From NCBI RefSeq assembly GCF_000165425.1, contig NW_001799266.1, positions 124,001-188,000 on the forward strand: DNA of 64,000 nucleotides. Reading direction: 5' to 3'. Under the pieces are notes generated by a model. The model had not been told where the DNA came from and searched no databases. It saw nothing but the letters and a program-made list of their open reading frames with translations. Below, in pieces: positions 52,706-63,619 of this stretch (its first letter is position 1; each line of letters opens with the position of its first letter). This DNA is from Paramecium tetraurelia (taxonomy: Eukaryota > Ciliophora > Oligohymenophorea > Peniculida > Parameciidae). The position numbers and the translations under genes were made by a program.

Positions 52706-53758
52706 TCATTTCAATATAATTTCATCAACACAGGATTCTATTCCCATTAATTATTGGACATCTTTATTGTTAGCAAGTTCAAATTGTTTGTATCTAGGAA
52801 CGATAAAGCTTCTGAATTTAAATTCTTTTTCCAAACTTTATGCATCTCCTTCTTTACAAATTTTAGTGCTTTTACCCTAAAAGTAGCATTACTCAAACAA
52901 CTCAACACAATTCTTATCTGATATTATCAAATCTTCATCTATGATATAAGCCAAAATTGAAACTTAGGCTTATACTAATTGTGCATCGTTCCCTAGATAT
53001 CAGTTAATTAAATTACAAGTTCCAATTTCTGCTAATACTTTGTCATCATATTTTAGGTTTTGTAATTGGATCTTGATTGATTAACTCTTGAATAGAAATT
53101 CAGTAATACCACCAATCAAAATTGGTTAATTTACATTCAGATCATATGAAAAATTAATAAATGCTTTGCCTTTCTGTTCTTTAAGCCAAGGATGATTATT
53201 AGACACAGAAAAAGGAATAAATTTAGGATACAAAGCATGTTTTGACCCAGATATAATACACAACTTTATCATTTTGACAGAATTTGTGACTTACAAATAT
53301 GCATTTCCATTATCGATCTTTTCTACTTAGATTCCAACTTGACTAGAACTACCTTACAAACCTATGATTGAGTATGCAAAATTATCCTCGTAAACAGGAA
53401 CAATCAGTTATTATTTGAAAGATGTATAATAAGCCACTTCAACTCTTGGATCAAAAATTGCTAGCCATTAAACCTGTAGAGTTATTGGATCATTGATGTA
53501 TTTCCTATAAATTAATTTGAACCCTTTAGTATTCACATCTGTTATATCAATTTCAAACCCATATTTCTAACCAGCCATTGATAGCTTAGTTAAGGTAATG
53601 TAGATGACAGGGGCCTCCAAAAAAGCTTCTGAAAATTTGATGTCTTGAATTAGAGTCTCATCTTCTAAGGTGATGCTTTTCTCAGTTTATGACTCAGCTT
53701 TGACTTTGTCATAAGCAAATGTTATTGTTATTAGAAGAATTAAAAAACGAAAATTCAT
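52706..53758 (-). CDS. secreted H-type lectin domain protein
   Basis: 342 residues with one 24-nt intron that contains an in-frame TGA. A signal peptide is clear (MNFRFLILLITITFAYDKVKA). Residues about 45-125 fit the H-type lectin fold: APVIYITLTKL, then VNTKGFKLIYRKY and WLAIFDPRVEV, with the aromatic/aliphatic strands typical of discoidin and snail agglutinins. The rest is a Cys-poor beta-rich region whose last third contains four Cys (NCVELFEQC, KICKEGD, ESCVDE), possibly disulphide-bonded. It is expected in the secretory pathway, at the cell surface or in trichocysts. The start is 42 bp from the divergent MORN-Ulp1 gene. Confidence 0.75.
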
Positions 53759-53800
53759 TAAGTTTATAAAATATAATAAAATAGATAGGATTATTTAATT

Positions 53801-55478
53801 ATGCTTTCAGAGCTATTTACATTTTATAAGGAGAAGAAAGATAATTCTTATATGTTGTTTGGGAAATAAAATAATAAAGAACATGCAGACATGTTTACAA
53901 CATTTAGAACTCAATTGAAACCTTAATTTCGAAGCATCATCAATCACTTTCTGAATAAGTTGTAACTCAAATAAAATGCTTAATAAATAATAAAGTAGAA
54001 CTTGAGCAGTTTCTATATTTGGAAAAATCAAAAATAGGAAGTAGAGGTTTTCTATATCGATGCATCTCTAACTTCAGAAATTAAGTATAAAAATCAAATT
54101 TCAGATGAGACCTATAAATAATTTTATGAAATCCTATTGGGTTTAAGTAATTTGAACATTCAAGATGTATAACAAGAGATAATAACAACCGCCAATTTTT
54201 TTAAAGAAATTGATCAATTGTATCATAATATTGCTGTGGTTATCTAGAAAGAATAAAAAAAAGGAAATACGGATTAGTAATTTATATCCTTAAAAATTCT
54301 AACTAGGGGCTCTTTCATTTTAAGGCCAAGTGGAGATTTGTAATTAATTTATTATAAATAGAATTAAATTACCTAAAATAAGTAATGATAAGTATAATTT
54401 TAATCACACATACATTTACATATCTACTAGAATTCCTTTTTGTAATCCAAATTTGGGAGATTTAGATTAAACTGTGTTTAGATACACAGGATCGATAGAT
54501 TAATAAACTTTTTTACCTAATGGGTAAGGAGTACTTGATTGTGATGAAACTTTTTAATTTCAATGTAAATTTGTGGATGGATTGGCAACTGGAAAAGGCT
54601 GTTTAGATTTAAAATTCTAAAAACAAAAGTTTGAAGGCCAATTTTAGAACGGACTTAAACATGGAGAATCAATAACCAGTAATCCCAATTAAACTATAAC
54701 CACTGGATACTATTAGAATAATATGAAATAAGGAATATTCATTAATAAAATACAGAATGGATCCATTGTGAAAGAAATCTATTATAAAAATGATTTAACA
54801 GTGAAATAAAAGGATGAATGTAAATTTGATGAAAAAACGATCTGTACAAGATATTTAGTTAATCATAAGGATATTTCAATAAATAATCACTTTTTTTCAG
54901 GATTGACTGAGGAGAAATGGATAAATTAATTATTAGTTGATTACTATCTAAGGCTCTTGTCTGATTATTATAAAACTTCCTCAAAAGCATAGATATATCT
55001 ATTTAATACATCATAGTCACAAGATTTGTTTACAAGCTAAATCAGTTTAGTGGATTAAAAAAGTCTAAAAGTACCATAGAAGCATGAATAGGTAATTAAT
55101 GACTTCTAAAAGTATAACAAAATAATATTTATTTTGAATGCTGATTAAGTACATTTTTTAGTTTTAGTATACTAAAATAAATCATTGTATATGCTAAATT
55201 CTTATGCAACCTAGAATGATTAAAAAATATTATAGGCTGTAGGTTCTATATTTCCTATATAACTGAATCTATAATAGATATAAGTTGAATAGCAATAGAA
55301 TACTTATGACTGTTCCTTGTATTCAATTTATAATGTGATGCTGCAATACAAGTATTATAATCTGGATGTTGAAAAAATTGATTATAGAGTCTCATACAAG
55401 TACATTAAAAAACTGAGATTACATCTGAAAAATATTATAAGCAATGATTATGCCCACATAATCCTTCAATAAGATTGA
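53801..55478 (+). CDS. MORN-repeat Ulp1-family (C48) SUMO protease
   Basis: 551 residues with one 22-nt intron. The N-terminal 190 residues contain no known domain. Residues about 220-330 hold degenerate MORN-like repeats (KFVDGLATGKGCLDLKF, FEGQFQNGLKHGESI, YYQNNMKQGIF). The C-terminal 200 residues match Ulp1/SENP proteases: LLVDYYLRLLSDYY, then His about 444 in VHFLVLVY, and Gln plus Cys about 497 in QQQNTYDCSLYSIYNVML. The residue expected to be the catalytic Asp reads Asn (about 459, YMLNSYA). Such enzymes cut SUMO or NEDD8 conjugates. With Asp replaced activity may be reduced or use another acidic residue. MORN plus Ulp1 in one protein is an unusual fusion. Confidence 0.8.
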
Positions 55479-55605
55479 TTTGTAATTTTAGTAATAATAA
55501 TTTTATTATTACAAAATAATATAAATAACATATTTAACATTTCACATTTATCAATAGTTAGTAGGATTAGGTCTCTATTCATGAGCAGAATACCTTTTTT
55601 TATTA

Positions 55606-56295
55606 TCATCTATTATTATGTATTTAAAAGTATTTACTTCTTTTTTTTAGCCTATCTTCTAATGCATTCTTTTGATTATCAAGATCTTTTTGCATGAGTT
55701 CATCGAACTGAGCAACATGATCGTCATAATCTTATAAGATCTGCTAGGCCTTGTCATATTCTTTCTCTAATCTATCATGCATAGTTAGAAAAGTAGCTAA
55801 AGAGTTTCTGACTTAGGGTTTGTTCATATTCATATATGCTTCCATTTCTTCTACATTTGTTTGCTTGCAATAAGATTATTGACTTTTGTCTAACATTTGT
55901 TGCAATTAAGCATCATCACTTTTTTAAATGCATTATCTAACTTATGGTTACTCTAACAAGCTATTAACTTTATCCTTAAAATAGATCATAAGTCCATCTT
56001 AACCTTAGAGCTATTCAATAATAATAAGATAGCTGTCAATTAAGGTTCGTATTAACTCTATGTTGGGAGTATGTAGTTGGGATTGTTTTGGCTCTAATGA
56101 CAATAACGATATATAGAATTCTGGAGGTAAGACTTATTTGTTTTGATTAATTTATTAGTGTTCCTTTTTCATTTCTGTAAAGTAGTTCATAGCAGCCCTG
56201 CTATTAACTTAATTCTATTTTGATTTTGGGAAGATCAACAGTCTAGGAGATTTTTATTCAACTTATAGTTTCTTCTAATTCATATAATTGTTCAT
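55606..56295 (-). CDS. coiled-coil orphan protein
   Basis: Intronless, 229 residues. It starts MNNYMNQKKLQVEQKSP and continues with long helices (IRTLIDSYLIIIEQLQ, DKVNSLLEQPQVRQC, LEKEYDKAQQILQDYDDHV). The protein is rich in Gln, Leu, Glu and Asp. No transmembrane segment or enzyme motif. Its ATG overlaps the in-frame TGA that ends the uL2 frame as read here (ATGA on the minus strand), so either uL2 ends earlier or the two transcripts abut exactly. No family recognised. Confidence 0.6.
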
Positions 56296-57275
56296 TTATT
56301 TTTTATTTTAATAATTACTTGTTTCTCATTAAAATGAGAATAATGCATCTATAGGTTTCTAATATTGTACAATAATAAATAAAATATACATTTCTTAGCC
56401 TATTATGCAGCCAAGTCTTCGTCCATTTGTTTGAGTTAGGCACCTCCCCTAAGAAGTCCTGATCGTCTGGCAGCTACAAGACCAACTTTTTGACCTGGTG
56501 GAGCATATCTGGATAAGGTGGATGGATGTCCAATATGTTATTAATTACCTCCACCCTAAGTTAATATTAATCAAAAGAAATACATGAGGATGATCTACTG
56601 GGTTCATGGCAACACCTCTGACTCTAGGCCATACCTTTCTAAGTCTTCTATATTTATGGAATTGTCTTCCTGCTTTGAGGATTGGTTTTTCAGTTCTTCC
56701 ACCTCCAGAAATCAAACCAACTGTGGCTCTGCAAAGTGAACTTAAAGTTTTTCTTGTACCAGAGGGTAATCTAACTCTAGTTTATGCTCCATCATCTGAA
56801 TGACCAATAATAGTAGCATAACATCCTGTAGCTCTTCCTAAAGCACCTTTGTCTCCAGGATGCTCTTCCAAATTGCAAACAACTGTACCTTCTGGAATTG
56901 ATCCAATAGGTAATACATTTCCAGTTGCTAATTATGCTAGAAATTGATGAAAACAATAGAATACCCTTAGCACCGCAATAAATGTATTATCCAGTATAAG
57001 CACCTTCAGGAGCAATAAAGAGTTTAGTTTGTTTTTTGTATTTGTAAGGATCATTAAATTCAACTTTGGCCAATGGAGCTCCTCTTCCTGGATCATGAAT
57101 AATCTCAGAGATCACACCTCTCACATAACCATGTCTCTCAGCATAATCAAGGTGTCTATATTAGGGACTCCCAACTCTTTGATTTTAATGTGCTTTGAAG
57201 ACACTGTTGGATTTACCCTTTCTTTGTGCTAGTAGGATATAAAAGGAGATGCTTACTTCGAATTCTCTTGCCCAT
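56292..57275 (-). CDS. RPL8: ribosomal protein uL2 (RPL8), with odd C-terminal read-on
   Basis: 299 codons after removing three 28-nt introns. The family is unmistakable: [59 protein letters not shown], the peptidyl-transferase motif NPVDHPHGGGN and SGLLRGGA. Known uL2 proteins are about 254-257 residues. The conserved sequence ends near residue 262 (MDEDLAA), where the codons TAA TAG follow in tandem. Under the ciliate code they are Gln and the frame runs on for about 37 residues ([17 protein letters not shown]...) to a TGA overlapping the next ATG. The extension looks like untranslated sequence. uL2 is a core peptidyl-transferase-centre protein of the large subunit. Confidence 0.93.
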
Positions 57276-57314
57276 ATTTAAAAATATATTTTAAATTTTA
57301 ATATTAATGTTCAT

Positions 57315-58154
57315 TCATTTACCTACTCTTAGATTGTCCCAATGATGCTTATATTTTTTATTATGCAACTCTGTCATAGTTTGATGAAATCGCTCCCTTC
57401 TTTAACTGTTGTATTCCATTAAATCGAGATTTTAAGCATGTTTCTAATTGATTTCTTGAATGGATTCCACTCTTGTTTTCATTGTCCTTTTTTTCCATTG
57501 CTTTCAACAGTTCAGTGGCCAAATTCGAGTTTTTTTATTTTCCTTTTTCGAAACTAGGAATAAATTATGCTTTCTCATTAAATTTATCGTATTTTGTGAT
57601 CATTCTTTCGATCTTAGCTTCTTAAAACATTAGGTAATTGACCTTCCTCGTTTTGACCTCATCGTCTTTAGGCTTGAAGACTACTCAAATGCAAATATTT
57701 TACACGTATTTCCAGTCATTGAGAGATTCTAACTATTCCAAAACCCATCACTATACTTAGTCTTTAAGTGTTAAACCTATCTAAAATCCAAGGAGGGCAA
57801 TGAATGATGAGATCTAAACTAAGAATTTCCATAATTGTAGATCTTCTGACTAACCTTCTCCACTTCCTTTTATATAAACTTTGGCTGATTGCTAAATCTT
57901 TGATTCAAAAACACTTTAATCTTCTCTGGCGAATTCATTTTCTACTCCAGTAGTTCCAAGTATCCTCCAAACTATTCCTTGCCGATATTCTACCTCTTCA
58001 ACGGATCACTAGAATTATCTACATAATATTATTAAATAAATACACCTCTCTGATGTTCTATCTTATGAATCTTTTAGTTTTTCTTCAAAATGTCCTTTAA
58101 TTACTCTTATAACTCTACTCCCCTTTTTGTAACTGTGATTCGTTGGCAAGACAT
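57315..58154 (-). CDS. orphan protein
   Basis: 264 residues with introns of 23 nt and, less certainly, 22 nt near the 3' end (starting GTTG); without that second intron the frame would run past the TGA cluster into uL2. It begins MSCQRITVTKRGVELQEQL and is rich in Lys, Gln, Glu and Asn. A middle part (FFKPKDDEVKTRKVNYLMFQ, EAKIERMITKYDKF) looks helical and the C-terminus is basic. No domain recognised. Its stop lies 39 bp upstream of the uL2 start on the same strand. Confidence 0.6.
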
Positions 58155-58398
58155 AAATAATTAATTAAATAAATGTTTTACAAATTCAAGAACAACCAAT
58201 AATTGAAAAATTCCCAAGAAAAATTAAATAATCCTTCTTAACATTAAAATATCATATATTTAAAACTATTCGCTTTGTTTTAAATTAACAAATTCTTAAG
58301 AATCAACATTCTTAGTAAATCTTAAAGTAAACACTAAATTGTAAACACAATCTTCGATTAAGAGAATTAAAATAAATAATGATGTAATCGATAATACT

Positions 58399-59457
58399 TC
58401 ATAATTATTGCTTTTAATAATCTATAATTTCTATACACAAAAATGGTTAAAGTTTATTTACATAAAATTCAGGAATCATCTTTATGAATTCATCAAGATT
58501 ATCATGATAGCCACAATAGGTTTGGATTCTATTTTGTAAACTATAACGTTTACAACAACATATCAAATTCAAATAATAATTAAATAATCAAAAACTGAAA
58601 GGAGGTTAAATTTATAATATATTTTAATATTGATATTAAATCATAAGTAGGTTCATCAAAATTTAAGAGATCAAAATCTTATCTTTTTATTGTTTTTATT
58701 ATTATTGTTCTGATTTTATATTCTTTCGAAGTTGCTTCTGACTTATGATCTTTTGTTTCTTATTGATGACTTAAATATGGGATATTATTATTACTTACTA
58801 TAAGATTTTTATATAGTTAATTTGGTAACTTTCGAAATAGATTGCTCATACTACCTTATACTTTCTAAGTAATATCTAAATCTTTAGTCTCCCATAATCG
58901 TACATCTTTTAAAATTAAGAAGTTCCTTCAACACCATAACAAATCAAATTCTTCATGATTTTTAGATTAGTAGACAATAAACTAGATATTTCGATTTTTC
59001 TGGAAATAAGTTGTATTTTAATGAATAATTAATAGGCTGCTTCATTGGCTTATTAGTAAATTCTACTAAGATTGAGACAGCTCCAATTAATTAAGTGATT
59101 ATTATTCAGTAAGTGCCTTGTCATCAATTACATCACAGCAGATTTACCAATAGATTTAATGGTCTTACTGACATAATGAGGATCTGTTTCATTAATATAT
59201 ATCATTAATTCATTCAAGACTTAATGAAAATTCTTAGAATTAGCCAAAACCAAGGTACTTGATTCTTTTCCAAAATTTCTTCAATTTTCAAGTAGATCTG
59301 CTTTTCCTACTGTCAAACACTCAATAACTTCTTCGCAGCATTAATCGCATATCAATCTTAGTGCTCCTACTTTCTTTTTCTCAAAATTTCAATCATTCAA
59401 ATCAGCATAAAACTCTTATAATTCACCACTCTATTGATTATTTCCAAAATAAGCCAT
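58399..59457 (-). CDS. helical-repeat orphan, possible trafficking adaptor, with in-frame TGA
   Basis: Coding sequence for about 320 residues is recognisable after removing introns of 19, 26, 26 and 25 nt, and the sum divides by three. A TGA at codon 23 (MAYFGNNQQSGELQEFYADLND then stop) interrupts it, and I could not find a normal intron to remove it. The helical body (LNELMIYINETDPHYVSKTI, SIGKSAVMQLMTRHLLNN, NLICYGVEG) followed by an acidic LLNFDEPTYDLI segment recalls ENTH/VHS-type or armadillo adaptors, but no signature is firm. Either the start or splice is misread, or it is a pseudogene, or the base call is wrong. Confidence 0.5.
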
Positions 59458-59584
59458 ATAAAATTATATCTAAAATTCTTAAGTAATTCAATTATTTAAA
59501 TTTTATTCTCTAACTCTCTATCTTTACCTATTATTACACCCCAGACTCATATTTAAAAAGCAGTTTTAATTTAAAAGATAAATG

Positions 59585-61290
59585 TCAAGCGATAATATTT
59601 TTATATTATAATTCAAACTCATTCATTAAATTTTAAACATCCTGTGCTGTTAAACTCTGATCCAAAACCCTTTGTTCAGACTCTTCAATTAGTTCACCTA
59701 CCTTCATTAATTAAGGAACACTTAAATTTTTGGTTTTATACTATTGCTTGACTTCATTAATTCTTCTTTCGCACTAATATCTAAGATCGTGAGTCTAATA
59801 AAGATATGAAATATTAAATCTTACAAGTTAAACATTGCTATCATCTAGTTCCAATTGATCTTCAATTTGAATCATTTCCATAAGTCCTGCATTCTAATCC
59901 TAAATTGGAATGGCTATTTTATTATCTGCAGACATTTGAATCACTCCAAAGTCATCATAATAAAACATAACTAACCTCGCATTAGTAATCAAAAAGGTTT
60001 TAATTAATGCTTAACATCCAATAGGAGGGGGATCATAGAATAATGATATCTCATAAGGCCTAAACTAATCCAATTATTTTATTAAACAATGCTTAAATCT
60101 TAGACACTCACCATTAAGGACGAAATACTCTCTCAAGTTGATCTAATGCATTTAATTGTTATTCTAGTCTTAGGGTTTGATTCCTACAAAGATAGGGAAA
60201 TGTTCAAATAAATTTAAATAATGTTGCATGGATTATTCTCTTTTTAATTGATCCTTCCTTTGAGTAATTAATGTATTGGAAACTGCACATCCTTGACAAA
60301 TAGCTTCAGTTGCATGTATGGTACTTTAGATTTGCTTGCCTTCGAAAATAGTTTTAATGCATTATTATATAATCGGAATTCTAGAACCTCCTCCCAAAGT
60401 TACTATGAGATTAAAATTATAATTTTAGGTCTAATGATAGAGATTGAATAGCAAACTCTGAATCTATTCTAAAACTGGTTATATGATGTTCTCATAATTT
60501 TCCCTTACATAATGAATATTGTTTACCTTGTTAAATTGCAAGTAAAATCAACATCTGGAATAAGTTGCTCAATATCAATATGGGTATCTTTATTTGCACT
60601 TAAGCGTCTTCTAATACTCTCACAAGTATCCAACAATCTCAAATAATATTTACTTGATTTATCTATGGTGATCTTTGCCTGGTTTATAATCCATTCAGCT
60701 AAATAATTGTCCATCTAGAATGTTCCTAGATTTCTATCGAAAACTTCACAGAGAATCTACTCTTAGGATAATAGGAACGCTGTGAATTTTGAATGTCCAA
60801 AATCAATTATCATCATTTCTTTTTGTAGAACATTATTTTGACAATAATTTACATAAGTGCTAATTGCCATATTTTCTGGAATTGCTGCCATGACCTTTAC
60901 TTTGCTTATTTGAATTGCTCTCCACAGTCTGATCAAATCGAATTGGGTGTAAAAATCAGGGTAAGAGATAACAATTGTTCTATCGCAATCTCGCAGCAAT
61001 TTTCTAAGAAAAGCTCCAATCTGTTACTCGGGTTCCAATTTGATCGATTGCCCTTTATACTGAAATGTGTGAGCCTTTTGGAATCCTCTTACAGAATTTA
61101 GAATATTAGATCTATATGAATGTGCTGCTGTGTTTCCAAAGAATCTTTCATGTGTCTAAAATACTATCACATTCTCTGTTTCTCTTGAACCTTCATTGAG
61201 GACTACATCTGCTGAGAATAAGTTGCATTTAGCGAGCAGAGTGTATCTACCTCCTAAATCTATTCCATAACCTTAATATTCTTCTTACAT
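59585..61290 (-). CDS. divergent Hsp70/Hsp110-family protein
   Basis: 560 residues with one 23-nt intron. It follows the Hsp70 actin-like ATPase fold: YGIDLGGRYTLLA (phosphate 1, normally GIDLGTT), NSVRGFQKAH, IPENMAISTYVNY (hinge), MMIIDFGHSKFTAFLL (phosphate 2, normally DLGGGT) and IVTLGGGSRIPIIQ (adenosine motif, well kept). A shortened beta-rich part (FYDPPPIGCQ, VRFNISYLY) and a C-terminal helical lid complete it. Phosphate loops 1 and 2 lack the usual Thr/Gly residues, so ATP hydrolysis may be lost, as in Hsp110-type nucleotide-exchange factors. Its start codon is only 4 bp from the divergent gene at 61295. Confidence 0.82.
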
Positions 61291-61294
61291 TAAT

Positions 61295-63145
61295 ATGATT
61301 AATAATAATGATTCAGATTAAGAACTTATGTAACAGATTCTTACTCTTTATGCTGATCGAGAAGAGAAGATTAACAAGAATTATCACATTCATTCCAAAT
61401 TCAATTGCGATTGTTCAATATGCCATCATCAACTAATGACTGACAACCAATTAAAAAAGGATTTAATTTATGATGAATTCTATGATCAACCGAGTGATCG
61501 CTATCTACAAGACGAATAGACACATGTGAAATTCATGAGGAAAGATGGAGGATCACAATTATTGCCATAAATCAAAGATCCTATTGATTTCTTAGGTCTT
61601 TCGATTAAAATGATGCAGCCAACAAAAAATGGGAAAACACTGAATCTCAGAGTAATGGATACCTTATTCTTTTATTAAAGAGAACCTTGTGTTTTGGTTT
61701 ATCATGACAAAGACAAAGGTCTTAGAATCATCAGAGATCGGCATCTATTAACTAATTTATAAGAATTAGGTTAGTTTTTAGTAAAAAGAAGAACAGAATA
61801 TGATATAGAATTAAGAGTGGCAACAGAGAAAAGAGAGAACAAAGATTTCAATAATTTGGAATTTGATTAGAAGAGTGCAGAAATATAACAAGGAATTAAG
61901 AAATATGTTTAGAATATTGGAATCTAGAAGGATTTTATCTTAGTTAAATTCAAGAATGGGGGTGAATAGATAATGTCATAGTTAGCGGCTATGTAACTGT
62001 TTGAAAAGAGGAAGATAGATTAAATATGGGACACCATAGTTATGATCTAAGCATACCCATATGATTTTTATGGGAAACTTATTTTTAAAGCAAAAGAGAA
62101 TCCAGAAAAGTTTGAAAACAATAGATTATCTAAATAGTCTCTTAGCAAAGACACGAAGAAATTCAAAGAAGAAGATAAGCCAACGGAAGCAAAGTAGAGT
62201 AAATCAAAAATAGCAGATGATAGTATGAAGTTGACTGAGGAATAAAAATAAAAATTAAATGAATTAAATAAGACTAGATATCAACGTATAACATACATTA
62301 AGGATGATATCAAATATTAAGACCAGTACGATAAAGCCTTAGAGTAAATTTGTTAAATCAACAATCCTAATTTTTAGACTGGCAATCATATCCGTCAACA
62401 TGAACTTTACTTAAAGGAGTTAAAGAAGAAGAGTATGTCATAATATTTATAGTAATACTCTATTATATTGTTAGTTATCACATGTATTAGATTGTACACT
62501 TTTTTGAAGCATATCATCAACGAAAAATAATGAAATTGAGGCTGGATTTTGCTAGGGATGATTTTGATAATCTGTATATAATAGATGCAGGATAATTATA
62601 GTTTATAGATGTAAGAAAGATTGAGTGGGATGAATTGATATTGAAAGAGATATCTTTGATTAATCCAGATTATAAATAGCTAGTCTTAAGAGAAATAGAG
62701 GAGAAGGAGAAGTTGCAAAGGGAGGGTGAAGTGGTAGTCAATCACTAGAGATAGAAATATTTAAAATAGGCTTTTGATGAGGTTGTAGGTTACTTCAGAG
62801 AATAATACAGCAAAGCTATTGATAAATGTGAATCAGAACTGTAAAATCAACCAGATATTGATAAGACTGATGAAATCTTTAAAAAAATCAATCCGAGAGC
62901 AGATTTGAAATTCTCAGAAATGTTAGCTATTCATAAACCTGACGAGATCATTAGACAGAAGGATTTATTGAGCAATTTCAGAATTGAATTAAGCAAGATT
63001 TTTGAGTCAATAGAAATATTATCGATAATCTAAGTAATTGGTTGAGAGTAAAGAGAGATACAAGAAATAGTTGAGATTAAGTGCTAGTAAATTATCAGCA
63101 GTTGATTTGAGATCATCTTCGAAATATGCATTCACTACTAAATGA
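61295..63145 (+). CDS. large orphan protein
   Basis: 601 residues with introns of 23 and 22 nt (63034-63055); the spliced length divides by three. N-terminus MINNNDSDQELMQQILTL. A Cys/His cluster near residues 35-45 (CDCSICHHQ) could bind zinc. A folded-looking block follows (IDFLGLSIKMMQPTKNGKTL, VLVYHDKDKGLRIIRDRHL), then a Lys/Gln-rich linker and long charged helices (QYSKAIDKCESELQNQ, DEIIRQKDLLSNFRIELSKI). No family recognised. Divergent from the Hsp70-like gene, sharing a very small promoter region. Confidence 0.7.
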
Positions 63146-63178
63146 AAATTTATTAACTTAATATGTAATATGAAGTAA

Positions 63179-63574
63179 TCAAAATTGGAGCAATTCATGG
63201 AGAATATAGTTTTAAATTTCCCTTAATTCTCTTTAAAGTGCAGATAAATTTGATTTAGTTTCTGTCTTAAACTATGCAACGACTTGCAGCATTTATAATT
63301 TTATTATTCTTAATTTAATCTGTTGCTTCTGTTCTTCAGTGATCTCAGTTTTCTGTAAGGTTTCATATAAGGAATTTTCAGTTTCTTAAATTTCGCTTAT
63401 GGTGTTAGTTAATTTTTATGTGATTGTATTCAAAGTTGTTGTATTATTAAGTTCGTAGTATTATTTAAAAGTTGGTATTTAAATATTCTTATTTTCTTTC
63501 TCTTAATCGTTAGGGTAATATTTGGTTTCGTAGTTTTCGGACAAATGCGAAACCGTACTATTGTTTGAATTCAT
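63179..63574 (-). CDS. small coiled-coil protein
   Basis: An intronless frame of 131 residues (MNSNNSTVSHLSENYETKYY...). The C-terminal 80 residues are a predicted amphipathic coiled coil (LYETLQKTEITEEQKQQIK, then LRIIKLQMLQVVAQFKTETK). It lies 33 bp beyond the stop of the preceding plus-strand gene and its start is 45 bp from the divergent His-rich gene. No known family. Confidence 0.6.
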
Positions 63575-63619
63575 CTAACAGATAATTAAGATATTCTGAA
63601 TGTATATAATTAAAATTAA

